Below are positions 8,734-17,503 of a DNA stretch of 64,000 bases, piece by piece; the stretch's first letter is position 1, and every line of letters begins with the position of its first letter. Source of the DNA: Saccharopolyspora hirsuta (GTDB lineage Bacteria; Actinomycetota; Actinomycetes; Mycobacteriales; Pseudonocardiaceae). The notes below the pieces were generated by a model that saw nothing but the letters and a program-made list of their open reading frames with translations, had not been told where the DNA came from and made no database searches. The stretch covers positions 1-64,000 of the forward strand of contig NZ_VWPH01000014.1 of the NCBI RefSeq assembly GCF_008630535.1, in the 5' to 3' direction. Made by a program: the position numbers and the translations under genes.

Positions 8734-9099
8734 TCAGCCCTTGAGCGGGCCGCCGGTCAGGCCGCCGAGCGGCTCGCCGCCCAGCAGGTGCAGGTGCACG
8801 TGGAAGATCGTCTGCCCGGCGTCGGCGTTGGTGTTGAACAGCAGCCGGTAGCCGGACTCCTCGATGCCCTCCGCCGCGGCGATCTCGCGGGCCACGGTGA
8901 TCAGCTCGGCGAGCAGCTCCGGGTCGGCGGCGGCCAGCTCGGCGGCGTTGCGGTAGCGCTTCTTCGGCACCACCAGCACGTGCGTGGCGGCCTGCGGGTT
9001 GATGTCGCGGATGGCGATGACCCGCTCGTTCTCCCGCACGATGTCGGCGGGCAGCTCGCGCTCGATGATCCGCAGGAACAGGGAATCCATGTCGCTCAT
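8734..9099 (-). CDS. HIT family protein (HINT-like nucleotide hydrolase)
   Basis: A 121-residue histidine-triad protein with the active-site sequence TIFHVHLHLLGG. The front half has LFLRIIERELPADIVRENERVIAIRDINPQ, typical of the bacterial HinT/YcfF branch that hydrolyses phosphoramidates or adenylates. ATG 9099 is used, with a second Met three codons in. The upstream 293 bases are non-coding and rich in hairpins. Confidence 0.9.
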   Translation of the reverse strand: MSDMDSLFLRIIERELPADIVRENERVIAIRDINPQAATHVLVVPKKRYRNAAELAAADPELLAELITVAREIAAAEGIEESGYRLLFNTNADAGQTIFHVHLHLLGGEPLGGLTGGPLKG

Positions 9100-9154
9100 G
9101 CCGGAAGACTAAGGGGTGACCACCCCGCCCCGGGTGGCGCGGCCCACCCGGCAC

Positions 9155-9234
9155 GCTGCGCCGCAACCGGGTCTGGGGGTGTTCCCGTTTGCGGCGCAGC
9201 TCTCGCCGGACCGAGGGGGGAGGTGTCCGGCGAG
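9155..9234. promoter_or_regulatory. Two adjacent strong hairpins between two minus-strand genes
   Basis: GCTGCGCCGCAA at 9155-9166 pairs perfectly with 9189-9200, and CTCGCCGGAC at 9202-9211 pairs perfectly with 9225-9234, followed at once by a GGGG/CCCC stem near 9239-9256. On the minus strand this could be the end of the gene at 9393 or a structured 5' leader of the HIT gene. The rest of 9100-9392 shows nothing else, apart from a TTGACG box on the minus strand near 9315 that could be a -35 element. Confidence 0.4.
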
Positions 9235-9392
9235 TGCTGGGGTCCGATGCCCCGTGCGGCACCGGTCGCGGTCGAGCCGCGATATCCAACTTCCACCACC
9301 GAGCGTAGCGCCCCGTCAACCGTTCGCGCTACGAGAACGCACGAAGTTTTTGATCTTCTTAGCGGACCGTCACCGCGCCTTGAGCGCCGCGA

Positions 9393-9632
9393 CTACTCCA
9401 GCGCCGTGTCGCCGAAGCCCTCCAGCAGGGCGCGCAGCAGGTCGACGAGCTGCTCGTGCTGCCCCGGCTCCAGCTCGGGCAGCAGGCGCGCCTCGTCGGC
9501 CAGGTGCAGGCCGAAGATCGGGCGCTCCCGCCGCCAGCGCTCCTGGATCAGTTCCACCGCATCGGCCGTGCCGCCTCCAGGTATCTCAACATTGACAGAA
9601 CGGGCGTTGGCGGCGAGATCCGCGGGCGGCAC
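9393..9632 (-). CDS. Small protein of unknown function after rsmE
   Basis: A 79-residue reading that starts with GTG 20 bases after the rsmE stop. Its second half is charged and helical (IQERWRRERPIFGLHLADEARLL, then HEQLVDLLRALLEG). It looks a little like the dimerisation tail of a MarR-type regulator, but no DNA-binding part is present. There is no good ribosome-binding site, so it may be translated by coupling or start further in. Codon use is high-GC3 as in its neighbours. Not recognised. Confidence 0.45.
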   Translation of the reverse strand: MPPADLAANARSVNVEIPGGGTADAVELIQERWRRERPIFGLHLADEARLLPELEPGQHEQLVDLLRALLEGFGDTALE

Positions 9633-9652
9633 GCCCGGTCGTGGTCGGTGCG

Positions 9653-10396
9653 TCAGCTCCAGCGGTCGGTGCGGACGCCGAGGGCGCCGAGGGCGACGGC
9701 GGCCGCCGTGGAGGCTCGGAGGACCGTCGGGCCCAAGCGCACCACGTGCGCGCCCGCCTCGGTCAGGGCGGCGAGCTCCTCGCGGGTGATGCCGCCTTCC
9801 GGGCCGACCACCAGCACCAGCTCGCCGGAGTCCGGCAGGTCGACGGAGGCCAGCGGTTCGGTCGCCGACTCGTGCAGCACCAGGGCCGCGTCGGCGCTGC
9901 CGACCAGCGCGGCGAGCTGCTTGGTGCTCACCGGCTCGGCCACCTCCGGTGTCCACGCGCGCCGCGCCTGCTTCGCCGCCTGCTCCGCGGTGCTGCGCCA
10001 GCGCGCCAGCGCCTTCGCGCCGCGCGGGCCGTCGTCCCACTTCGCCACGCAGCGGGACGCCCGCCACGGCACGACCGCGTCGACACCGGCCTCGGTGGCC
10101 AGCTCCACCGCCAGCTCACCGCGATCGCCCTTCACCAGGGCCTGCGCGAGCCGCACGCGCAGCGCGGGCTGCGGTTCGCGCCAGGTCTCGGCGACCGCCA
10201 GCTGCAGGGAGTCCTTGGCCGCGGCCACCACCTCGCAGCGGGCCATGCCGCCCCTGCGGTCGGAGAGCAGCAGGTGCTCGCCCGCCCGGAGCCGGCGGAC
10301 GGTGGCCGCGTGCTTGCCCTCGGGGCCGTCCAGCGTGGTCGGCCCGACGGCGGGCAGCTGCTCGACGGCGAACACCGGCAACGAAGATTCCGACAC
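9653..10396 (-). CDS. rsmE: 16S rRNA m3U1498 methyltransferase RsmE
   Basis: A 247-residue SPOUT-class methyltransferase that N3-methylates U1498 of 16S rRNA. The N-terminal PUA-like domain runs to about residue 75. The knotted SAM-binding end shows VLVVGPEGGITREEL and RLGPTVLRASTAA, both diagnostic. It follows dnaJ as in mycobacteria (Rv2372c). A 48-base palindromic repeat separates the two genes. Confidence 0.93.
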   Translation of the reverse strand: MSESSLPVFAVEQLPAVGPTTLDGPEGKHAATVRRLRAGEHLLLSDRRGGMARCEVVAAAKDSLQLAVAETWREPQPALRVRLAQALVKGDRGELAVELATEAGVDAVVPWRASRCVAKWDDGPRGAKALARWRSTAEQAAKQARRAWTPEVAEPVSTKQLAALVGSADAALVLHESATEPLASVDLPDSGELVLVVGPEGGITREELAALTEAGAHVVRLGPTVLRASTAAAVALGALGVRTDRWS

Positions 10397-10419
10397 CTCG
10401 GGCCTCAGCTCTCACGTGG

Positions 10420-10467
10420 CCGCGATTTCAACGGAAGTCGCACGTCCGACTTCCCCTGAAATCGCGG
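10420..10467. repeat. 48-bp palindromic element with CACGTC core
   Basis: A 21-base arm (CCGCGATTTCA..GGAAGTCG, 10420-10440) faces its complement at 10447-10467 across the six-base core CACGTC; only two central positions of the arm do not pair. It lies between dnaJ and rsmE. An element of the same size and core is at 34637-34684, and related ones occur at 125-156 and 28545-28611. Confidence 0.65.
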
Positions 10468-10538
10468 CGAACCCGCTGCGGACGTCGGCGTGCCGGGGCA
10501 CGACACGCCGTTTCGCCGCGATTTCCAGCAGATGCGTC

Positions 10539-11711
10539 TCAGCGGTGGCCGAAGGACCGGAACCGGGAGAACAACCCGTGGCGACTGCCGTTGCCGTTCG
10601 CGGTCACGGTCGGCTCGGGCTGCTCCTCGCCGCGCAGCGCGGCGAGCTGGCGCAGCAGGTCGGCCTGCGCGTCATCGAGCCGGGTCGGCACCACGACGTC
10701 CAGGTGCACGTGCAGGTCGCCGTGCCCGCTGACCTTGCCGTTGGAGCGCAGCTTCGGCAGGCCGCGACCGCTGAGCACGTGCTCGGTGCCGGGCTGGGTG
10801 CCCGGTTCGACGGTGAGCTCCTCCTGCCCGCCGTCGAGGGTCTCCAGCGTCAGCACGGTGCCCAGCGCGGCCGCGGTCATCGGCACCTCGACGGTGCAGT
10901 GCAGGTCCGCGCCGTCGCGGGTGAAGCGCTCGTGCGGCAGCTCCTCGACCTCGACGAACAGGTCGCCCGCCGGTCCGCCGCCGGGCCCGACCTCGCCCTC
11001 ACCGGCCAGCCGGACGCGCATCCCGTCGCCGACCCCGGCCGGGATCTTGACCGTGATGGTGCGCCGCGCGCGGACCCGGCCGTCGCCGTTGCACTGCTGG
11101 CACGGGTCGGTGATGACCTCGCCGAAGCCGCGGCAGACCGGGCACGGGCGGGAGGTCATGACCTGGCCGAGGAACGACCGCTGCACCGACTGCACCTCGC
11201 CGCGGCCACCGCAGGTGTCGCAGGTCGAGGGCGCGCTGCCCGCCTTGGAACCGCCGCCGTCGCAGGAGTCGCAGAGCACCGCGGTGTCGACGGTGATGTC
11301 CCGGTTGACCCCGCTGGCGCACTCCTCCAGCGTGAGCTCCAGGCGCAGCAGCGCGTCCGAGCCCGGCTGGACCCGGCTGCGCGGGCCGCGGCCGCCACCA
11401 CCGGCGCCGCCGCCGAAGAAGGCGTCCATGATGTCGCCGAGCCCGCCGAAACCGGCGAACGGATCGCCCATCCCGCCACCGGCGCCGCCGCCGTTGCCCA
11501 GCGGGTCACCGCCGAGGTCGACGACCTGCCGCTTCTTCGGGTCGGACAGCACCTCGTAGGCGGTGGTCACCTCGCGGAACCGCTCCTGCGCGGCCTCGTC
11601 GGGGTTGACGTCCGGGTGCAATTCCCTCGCGAGCTTGCGGTACGCCCGCTTGATCTGCTCGGGCGTCGCGTCCCTGGACACGCCGAGGGTCGCGTAGTAG
11701 TCCCTGGCCAC
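10539..11711 (-). CDS. dnaJ: Chaperone DnaJ (DnaJ2-type)
   Basis: A 390-residue Hsp40 co-chaperone of DnaK. The J domain (residues 4-68) has the HPD tripeptide. A Gly-rich region ([17 protein letters not shown]) follows, then the zinc domain with four CxxCxGxG repeats ([32 protein letters not shown]). The C-terminal substrate-binding domains end in a basic tail. It lies 58 bases after hrcA, the order of the mycobacterial hrcA-dnaJ2 pair. This copy is separate from the dnaK operon, which is not in the window. Confidence 0.95.
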   Translation of the reverse strand: MARDYYATLGVSRDATPEQIKRAYRKLARELHPDVNPDEAAQERFREVTTAYEVLSDPKKRQVVDLGGDPLGNGGGAGGGMGDPFAGFGGLGDIMDAFFGGGAGGGGRGPRSRVQPGSDALLRLELTLEECASGVNRDITVDTAVLCDSCDGGGSKAGSAPSTCDTCGGRGEVQSVQRSFLGQVMTSRPCPVCRGFGEVITDPCQQCNGDGRVRARRTITVKIPAGVGDGMRVRLAGEGEVGPGGGPAGDLFVEVEELPHERFTRDGADLHCTVEVPMTAAALGTVLTLETLDGGQEELTVEPGTQPGTEHVLSGRGLPKLRSNGKVSGHGDLHVHLDVVVPTRLDDAQADLLRQLAALRGEEQPEPTVTANGNGSRHGLFSRFRSFGHR

Positions 11712-11769
11712 CTTCTCCGTACTTCCTCTGCTCGATCAACGAGTACACGCCGGTCCGGCTGGTGAAGCG

Positions 11770-12807
11770 TCACCGACCGACCAGGATCTCACCCACGTAC
11801 CGGGCGACCGCCCGCACCGCCGCCATCGTGCCCGGATAGTCCATCCGGGTCGGTCCGACGACACCGAGGCCCCCCAGCACCATGCCATCTGAACCGTAAC
11901 CGGTCGAAATCACCGAGGTCGTCTGCATCTCCTTGGCCTCGTTCTCCATCCCGATGCTGACCCGCACCGTGCTGGAGTCGCGGGAGGCGGCGAGCAGCTT
12001 GAGCACCACGACCTGCTCTTCGAGCGCCTCCATGACCTGGCGCAGCGAGTTGGGGAAGTCGGCCACGTTGTTGGTGAGGTTCGGGGTGCCGCCGAGCACC
12101 ATCCGCTCCTCCGGGTGCTCCACCAGCGAGTCGATGAGCACGCTGCACACCCGGATCAGCGCGTCGCGCAGCTCCGCCGGGGCCTGCTCGGGCAGCTCGG
12201 CCACCGCCGCGGAGGCGTCGGCCAGCCGCTTCTCGGCCATCGCGGAGTTGAGCACGTTGCGCAGCCGCGCCACGTCGTCGTCGGTGATGACGTCGCCCAG
12301 GTCGACCATCCGCTGGTCGACGCGCCCGGTGTTGGTGATCAGCACCAGCATCAGGCGGGCCGGGGTGATGGTGACCACCTCGACGTGCCGGACCGTCGAC
12401 CGGGTCAGCGTCGGGTACTGCACGACGGCGACCTGCTGGGTGAGCTGCGCCAGCAGCCGGACGCTGCGCCGCATCACGTCGTCGAGGTCCAGCGCGCCCT
12501 CCAGGAAGGTTTGGATGGCGCGGCGCTCGGCGGCGGTCAGCGGCTTGATGTCGTGCAGCCGGTCGACGAACAACCGGTAGCCCTTGTCGGTGGGCACCCG
12601 TCCTGCGCTGGTGTGCGGCTGGACGATGAAGCCCTCCTCCTCCAGCGCCGCCATGTCGTTGCGGACGGTGGCGCTGGACACACCCAGATTGTGGCGGTCC
12701 ACCAGGGCTTTGGAGCCGACCGGCTCCTTGGTCGACACGTAGTCCGCGACGATCGCCCGCAGGACCTCGAACCGGCGTTCGTCCGAGTTCACCCGCGCCA
12801 CCTCCAT
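11770..12807 (-). CDS. hrcA: Heat-inducible transcription repressor HrcA
   Basis: A 345-residue winged-helix repressor that binds CIRCE elements of chaperone genes and is helped to fold by GroEL. The DNA-binding part has [16 protein letters not shown] and [19 protein letters not shown]; the GAF-like middle and the C-terminal GPTRMDYPG are typical. ATG 12807 is taken; a GTG five codons later is equally near the usual start. I see no CIRCE inverted repeat in 12808-13001, so autoregulation through CIRCE is not supported here. Confidence 0.95.
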   Translation of the reverse strand: MEVARVNSDERRFEVLRAIVADYVSTKEPVGSKALVDRHNLGVSSATVRNDMAALEEEGFIVQPHTSAGRVPTDKGYRLFVDRLHDIKPLTAAERRAIQTFLEGALDLDDVMRRSVRLLAQLTQQVAVVQYPTLTRSTVRHVEVVTITPARLMLVLITNTGRVDQRMVDLGDVITDDDVARLRNVLNSAMAEKRLADASAAVAELPEQAPAELRDALIRVCSVLIDSLVEHPEERMVLGGTPNLTNNVADFPNSLRQVMEALEEQVVVLKLLAASRDSSTVRVSIGMENEAKEMQTTSVISTGYGSDGMVLGGLGVVGPTRMDYPGTMAAVRAVARYVGEILVGR

Positions 12808-13001
12808 CCTGCGCCCAGCAGAACCTGCTCAGCCTGATGCGCCCGGGCCAGGCCCGGGTACCACCACCGAGTTTACGGTGTTCTTCGCCCAGGACCGAGC
12901 GCCGCAGGTAGGCACCGGTAGCCTGCCGGGTGGCCGACCGCCGCCGACGGGCGCAGCACGCCGATCGCCGGATCGGCCGCTCGCCAGGAGGTAACCAGCA
13001 C

Positions 13002-13322
13002 GTGATCTTCAAGGACGTCCGCGAGGGCCGGCCGTATCCGGAGCTCCGGATGTCCCTGCGGGACTGGGCCGCGGTGCCGCCGCGGCCGGTGCGGATGGAG
13101 GAGCTGGTCACCACGACCAAGGTCCTGCACCTGGACCGCCTGCTGAGCCCGGACTCGACCTTCTTCGGCGACCTGTTCCCGCACGTGGTCGGCTGGCGCG
13201 GCGAGCTGTTCCTGGAGGACGGCCTGCACCGGGCCCTCCGCGCGGCCCTCCACCAGCGCACGGTCCTGCACGCCCGGGTCCTCGACCTGGACGCGCACCC
13301 CCCTCACGCGACGAGGCGCTGA
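13002..13322 (+). CDS. Conserved hypothetical beside hrcA (Rv2375-like position)
   Basis: A 106-residue protein with motifs IFKDVREGRPYPE, TTKVLHLDRLLSPDSTFFGDLFPHVVGWRGELFLEDGLHRALRA (read as two blocks) and RTVLHARVLDL. It has no signal or membrane segment. An AGGAGG site lies 8 bases before the GTG at 13002, which decides the start over the longer frame. The gene is divergent from hrcA and overlaps the 3' end of hemW by 19 bases. A small conserved gene occupies this place in mycobacteria too. Function unknown. Confidence 0.8.
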   Translation: MIFKDVREGRPYPELRMSLRDWAAVPPRPVRMEELVTTTKVLHLDRLLSPDSTFFGDLFPHVVGWRGELFLEDGLHRALRAALHQRTVLHARVLDLDAHPPHATRR

Positions 13323-14533
13323 ACGACCCCGTCGGCGAGCAGGCGACCCCGGTCGGTGAGGACGCAGCGGCCCGCGGTGAGGGCTTCGCGGTCGAGGAGG
13401 CCGTCGGTCACCGCCTGCTTCGCCGCCAGGACACCGGATTCGTCCAGGGCCGCCACCGGAAGGCCTCGCGCCACGCGGAGTTCCAGCATGATCCGCTCGA
13501 TGCGCTGGTCCTCAGCGCTCAGGCGCTCGCGGCCCGCCGCCGGGGAGTTGCCCTCGGCCAGCAGCGCCGCGTAGCGGGCCGGGTGCTTGACGTTCCACCA
13601 GCGGACCCCGCCGACGTGGCTGTGCGCGCCCGGTCCGGCGCCCCACCAGTCGCCGCCCTGCCAGTAGCCGAGGTTGTGGCGGCAGGCCGCCGCGTCGTCG
13701 CGGGCCCAGTTGGACACCTCGTACCAGCTCAGGCCGACCTCGGCGAGGGTCCGGTCGATGAGCTCGTAGCGGTCGGCGAGCACGTCGTCGTCGGGCATCG
13801 GCAGCTCGCCGCGGCGGACCTTGCGGGCCATCGCCGTGCCGTCCTCCACGATCAGCGCGTACGCCGAGACGTGGTCCACGCCGGTGCTCAGCACCGCGTC
13901 CAGCGAGCGGCGCAGGTCGTCGTCGGTCTCCCCCGGCGTGCCGTAGATCAGGTCCAGGTTGACGTGCTCGAACCCGGCCGCGCGCGCCTCGCGGGCGGCC
14001 GCCACCGCGCGGCCCGGCGTGTGCCGCCGCTCCAGCACCCGCAGCACGTGCTCGGCGGCCGACTGCATGCCGAGCGAAACACGGTTGTAACCGAAGTCGC
14101 GGATCGCGGCGAAGAACTCCGGGGACGTCGACTCCGGGTTGGACTCGGTGGTGACTTCCGCCGCATCCGCCAGCCCGAAGGTGTCCCGGATCGCATCCAG
14201 GACCTCGCCCAGCCGCCCCGCGCCGAGCAGTGACGGGGTGCCCCCGCCGACGAACACCGTCTGCGCCGCGGGCACCCGCGCGCCCTCCGCCGAGAGCACC
14301 CGCGCGCCCAGCTCCAGCTCGGCCCGCAAACCGTCCAGCCAGCTGCCGAAACTCGCCGATGAGCCCAGCTCGTCGGCGGTGTAGGTGTTGAAGTCGCAGT
14401 ACCCGCAGCGGGTCGCGCAGAACGGCACGTGGACGTACACCCCGAACGGTCGGGAACCGAGTCCGGTCAGGGCCTCGGACGGCAGGGTTCCGTCGGCCGG
14501 GGCGGGTTCGCCGGTGGGCAGCTGAGCAGGCAC
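13304..14533 (-). CDS. hemW: Heme chaperone HemW (radical SAM)
   Basis: A 409-residue radical SAM protein of the HemN-like/HemW family, which binds heme and is linked to its delivery to respiratory enzymes. The cluster motif CATRCGYCDFNTY is intact (C-x3-C-x2-C). GVYVHVPFC precedes it, then FVGGGTPSLL, and the HemN C-terminal domain ends the protein. It lacks the features that make HemN a coproporphyrinogen dehydrogenase. The ATG 14533 start leaves a 25-residue leader before the core. Confidence 0.92.
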   Translation of the reverse strand: MPAQLPTGEPAPADGTLPSEALTGLGSRPFGVYVHVPFCATRCGYCDFNTYTADELGSSASFGSWLDGLRAELELGARVLSAEGARVPAAQTVFVGGGTPSLLGAGRLGEVLDAIRDTFGLADAAEVTTESNPESTSPEFFAAIRDFGYNRVSLGMQSAAEHVLRVLERRHTPGRAVAAAREARAAGFEHVNLDLIYGTPGETDDDLRRSLDAVLSTGVDHVSAYALIVEDGTAMARKVRRGELPMPDDDVLADRYELIDRTLAEVGLSWYEVSNWARDDAAACRHNLGYWQGGDWWGAGPGAHSHVGGVRWWNVKHPARYAALLAEGNSPAAGRERLSAEDQRIERIMLELRVARGLPVAALDESGVLAAKQAVTDGLLDREALTAGRCVLTDRGRLLADGVVQRLVA

Positions 14534-14599
14534 AGCACCACTGTCTCACCATGCGGATGGGCCTGGACCGGCTGGTGGGCGCGTGGCACGCTCCTTCAC

Positions 14600-14692
14600 G
14601 TGGGCGCAACATTGCCGAGGCTTCTGCTGGTCGCCCGCCGCTACGTGGACCTGCGGCGGGTCTCCAGCGCGCTCTGCCGCGCCATCGATTGA
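14600..14692 (+). CDS. Cysteine-regulon leader peptide
   Basis: A 30-codon reading (GTG start) ending in ARRYVDLRRVSSALCRAID, 108 bases upstream of sulfite reductase. Short peptides ending in R-R-H/Y-V-D-L-R-R-x-S-S-A-x-C-R are known in front of sulfur genes of actinomycetes and are thought to act as attenuation or translation sensors. The single Cys codon near the end fits sensing of cysteinyl-tRNA. A TTG at 14612 is an alternative start; neither has a clear Shine-Dalgarno. The rest of 14534-14800 is non-coding. Confidence 0.7.
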   Translation: MGATLPRLLLVARRYVDLRRVSSALCRAID

Positions 14693-14800
14693 TCCCGCGC
14701 TGCTGCACTGTCCAGTCGGCGCTGGGGGCGCCGGGCAGTGCGATCCGTCACCGACGGGAGGACACGCGGCGCCGCCGCGCCTGAATCCCGGAGGTCGGAC

Positions 14801-16498
14801 ATGGTCCCCCCGACGGAAGCTGCCACCCGCCCCGCCCGCAAGCGCAAGACGCGCGGCGAGGGCCAGTGGGCGCTCGGCTACCGCGAGCCGCTCAACGCCA
14901 ACGAGCGCTCCAAGAAGGACGACAACCCGCTCAACGTCCGGCAGCGCATCGAGACGATCTACGCCCACGGCGGTTTCGACTCGATCGACCCGGCCGATCT
15001 GCGGGGCCGGTTCCGCTGGTGGGGCCTGTACACCCAGCGCGCGCCGGGCATCCCGGGGGCGCGCACCGGCACGATCGAGCCCGAGGAGCTCGACGACCGC
15101 TACTTCATGCTGCGGGTGCGCATCGACGGCGGGGCGCTGACCACCGAGCAGCTGCGCACCATCGGCGAGATCTCGCAGACCTACGCGCGCGACACCGCCG
15201 ACATCACCGACCGGCAGAACATCCAGCTGCACTGGGTGCGGGTGGAGGACATGCCGACGATCTGGCAGAAGCTGGAGGGCGTCGGGCTGTCCACCACCGA
15301 GGCCTGCGGGGACTGCCCGCGCGTGGTGCTGGGCTCGCCGGTGGCCGGGATCGCCGCCGACGAGATCATCGACGCCACCCCGGCCATCGCCGAGATCGCC
15401 GAGAAGTTCATCGGCGACCGGTCGCTGTCCAACCTGCCGCGCAAGTTCAAGTCCGCGATCAGCGGTTCGCCGCGCTGGGACACCGTGCCGGAGATCAACG
15501 ACATCTCGCTGGTCGGCGTGGTGCACCCGGAGCACGGCCCCGGGTTCGACCTGTGGGTCGGCGGCGGCCTGTCCACCAACCCGAAGCTGGCCGTGCGGCT
15601 GGGCGCCTGGGTGCCGCTGGACGAGGTCGCCGAGGTGTGGCACGCGGTGGTGCAGATCTTCCGCGACTACGGCTACCGGCGGCTGCGGCACCGGGCGCGG
15701 TTGAAGTTCCTGGTCTCCGACTGGGGCCCGGAGAAGTTCCGGCAGGTGCTGGAGGACGAGTACCTGGGCCGCAAGCTGGTCGACGGTCCCGCGCCGGAGA
15801 CGCCGACCGGGGCGCGCGACCACATCGGGGTGCACCCGCAGGTCGACGGCAACTTCTACGTCGGGGTGAAGTCCCCGGCCGGGCGGGTCAGCGGGTCGAC
15901 GCTGGTGGAGGTGGCCAAGGCCGCCGAGCGCGTCGGTTCCCGGCGGGTGCGCACCACCGTCGAGCAGAACCTGCTCGTGCTGGACGTGGCGAAGTCCGAT
16001 GTGGACGGTCTGGTCTCGGACCTGGCCGAGCTGGGCCTGCAGGCCGACCCGTCGCCGTGGCGGCGCAGCGTGATCGCCTGCACCGGCATCGAGTTCTGCA
16101 AGCTGGCCATCGTGGAGACCAAGGAGCGGGCGATCGCCCTGGTCCACGACCTGGAGAAGCGGCTGGCCGACATCCAGGGCGACATCGCCGACCCGGTGAC
16201 GATCAACCTCAACGGCTGCCCGAACGCCTGCGCCCGCACCCAGGTCGCCGACATCGGCCTGAAGGGCCAGATGGTGCCGGACGGCGACGGCAACCAGGTG
16301 GAGGGCTTCCAGGTGCACCTGGGCGGCGGGCTCGGGCAGGACGCCGGGTTCGGCCGCAAGATCCGCGGCCACAAGGTCACCTCCGCCGAGCTCGGCGACT
16401 ACGTGGAACGCCTGGTCCGCCGCTACCTGGCGCAGCGCGGGGACGGCGAGCGCTTCGCGCAGTGGGTCGCCCGCGCCGACGAGGGCGACCTCAAGTGA
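14801..16498 (+). CDS. sir: Ferredoxin-dependent sulfite reductase (siroheme, 4Fe-4S)
   Basis: A 565-residue enzyme that reduces sulfite to sulfide with six electrons from ferredoxin. The two siroheme/cluster motifs are intact: CTGIEFCK and NGCPNACAR (four cysteines coordinating the 4Fe-4S cluster). TEACGDCPRVVLGSP is in the first half. Near the N-terminus, YTQRAPGIPG matches the region holding the Tyr of the Tyr-Cys pair in the mycobacterial enzyme. ATG 14801 has a GGAGG site 7 bases away. Genome annotations often call the family nirA (nitrite), but the cys gene neighbours argue for sulfite. Confidence 0.92.
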   Translation: MVPPTEAATRPARKRKTRGEGQWALGYREPLNANERSKKDDNPLNVRQRIETIYAHGGFDSIDPADLRGRFRWWGLYTQRAPGIPGARTGTIEPEELDDRYFMLRVRIDGGALTTEQLRTIGEISQTYARDTADITDRQNIQLHWVRVEDMPTIWQKLEGVGLSTTEACGDCPRVVLGSPVAGIAADEIIDATPAIAEIAEKFIGDRSLSNLPRKFKSAISGSPRWDTVPEINDISLVGVVHPEHGPGFDLWVGGGLSTNPKLAVRLGAWVPLDEVAEVWHAVVQIFRDYGYRRLRHRARLKFLVSDWGPEKFRQVLEDEYLGRKLVDGPAPETPTGARDHIGVHPQVDGNFYVGVKSPAGRVSGSTLVEVAKAAERVGSRRVRTTVEQNLLVLDVAKSDVDGLVSDLAELGLQADPSPWRRSVIACTGIEFCKLAIVETKERAIALVHDLEKRLADIQGDIADPVTINLNGCPNACARTQVADIGLKGQMVPDGDGNQVEGFQVHLGGGLGQDAGFGRKIRGHKVTSAELGDYVERLVRRYLAQRGDGERFAQWVARADEGDLK

Positions 16499-16644
16499 GC
16501 CGGGCGACGCCGTTCTACTGCCCGTACTGCGGTGACGAGGACCTGACGCCCGAGGCCGAACCGGCCGGGGCGTGGAAGTGCCAGTCGTGCCTGCGGGTGT
16601 TCGCGGTGCGGCTGATCGGGCTGGCCCTGGGAGGAGACCGATGA
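16495..16644 (+). CDS. 49-residue zinc-ribbon protein between sir and cysH
   Basis: The reading overlaps the sir stop by GTGA and the cysH start by ATGA, so all three are coupled. It has two cysteine pairs, CPYC at residues 9-12 and CQSC at 30-33, spaced as in a rubredoxin-like zinc ribbon. A positively charged, aliphatic tail follows. A small gene in this position occurs in other actinomycete sulfur operons. The function is unknown; metal or iron-sulfur supply to its neighbours is an inference. Confidence 0.75.
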   Translation: MSRATPFYCPYCGDEDLTPEAEPAGAWKCQSCLRVFAVRLIGLALGGDR

Positions 16645-17369
16645 CTGCCGACACCACCACCACGAAGATCGGCACCCGCCGCAGCGACGACGAGCTGCGC
16701 GCCCTGGTCGAGGAGGCCGCACCGAGGCTCGCCGAGGCCAGCGCGGAGGAGGCGCTGCGCTGGGCCGCGGAGACCTTCGGCGACGAGCTGATCGTCGCGT
16801 CGAACATGCAGGACGCGGTGCTGGTCGACCTGGCGGCCAAGGCCAAGCCGGGGGTGGACGTCCTCTTCCTGGAGACCGGCTACCACTTCGCCGAGACCAT
16901 CGGCACCCGCGACGCCGTGGCGCAGGTCTACGACGTCACCGTCGTCAACGCGGTCCCGGAGCAGACCGTCGCCGAGCAGGACGCCGCCGAGGGCCCGCGG
17001 CTGTACGAGCGGGACCCGAACCGCTGCTGCTTCCTGCGCAAGGTGGTGCCGCTGCGCAACACCCTGGCCCGCTACGAGGCGTGGGTGACCGGCGTGCGGC
17101 GGGTGGAGGCCCCGACGCGCGCGAACACCCCGATCGTCACCTGGGACGACCGCAACGGACTGGTCAAGATCAACCCGCTGGCGGCCTGGTCGGACGAGGA
17201 GATGCAGCGCTACATCGACGAGCACGGCGTGCTGGTGAACCCGCTGGTCCCGGCCGGATACCCGTCGATCGGCTGCCAACCGTGCACCGCCAAGCCCGCG
17301 CCGGGCGCCGACCCGCGCAGCGGCCGCTGGGCGGGCAGCGCCAAGACCGAGTGCGGCCTGCACGGCTGA
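16641..17369 (+). CDS. cysH: APS reductase (assimilatory, 4Fe-4S)
   Basis: A 242-residue thioredoxin-dependent reductase releasing sulfite. The paired motifs CC (in NRCCFLRKV) and CxxC (GCQPC) bind the 4Fe-4S cluster that marks adenylylsulfate (APS) rather than PAPS reductases. The catalytic cysteine is in the C-terminal KTECGLHG. The PP-loop-like region (ELIVASNMQDAVLV) is altered as in the family. This specificity explains why no APS kinase is needed here. Coupled to the zinc-ribbon gene upstream. Confidence 0.95.
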   Translation: MTADTTTTKIGTRRSDDELRALVEEAAPRLAEASAEEALRWAAETFGDELIVASNMQDAVLVDLAAKAKPGVDVLFLETGYHFAETIGTRDAVAQVYDVTVVNAVPEQTVAEQDAAEGPRLYERDPNRCCFLRKVVPLRNTLARYEAWVTGVRRVEAPTRANTPIVTWDDRNGLVKINPLAAWSDEEMQRYIDEHGVLVNPLVPAGYPSIGCQPCTAKPAPGADPRSGRWAGSAKTECGLHG

Positions 17370-17417
17370 ACGGCATGTTTCCAAGCTCGTCTTGCGTTGC
17401 GGTGCCGGTCGCGGAAC

Positions 17418-17503
17418 CTCAGCGCCCGCCTGGACTCCGGGAGCCCTGACTTATGTATGCCAATACACGGCGTCAAGGCCGTCCTCGCCAGGCGAACGCT
17501 GAG
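17418..17503 (+). promoter_or_regulatory. Long structured leader upstream of cysD
   Basis: CTCAGCGCCCGCCTGG at 17418-17433 pairs with 17488-17503 (14 Watson-Crick plus two G-U positions in the RNA), enclosing 54 bases with further small stems. A second hairpin, AAGCGGC-tgc-GCCGCTT, is at 17537-17553, before the cysD ribosome-binding site. The 226 bases between cysH and cysD hold no gene. It could be a sulfur-responsive leader or a multicopy intergenic element of this genus; sequence alone does not decide. Confidence 0.5.

Noticed and set aside
12808-13001. CIRCE element upstream of hrcA
   Set aside because: No TTAGCACTC-N9-GAGTGCTAA-like dyad could be found by reading the region.
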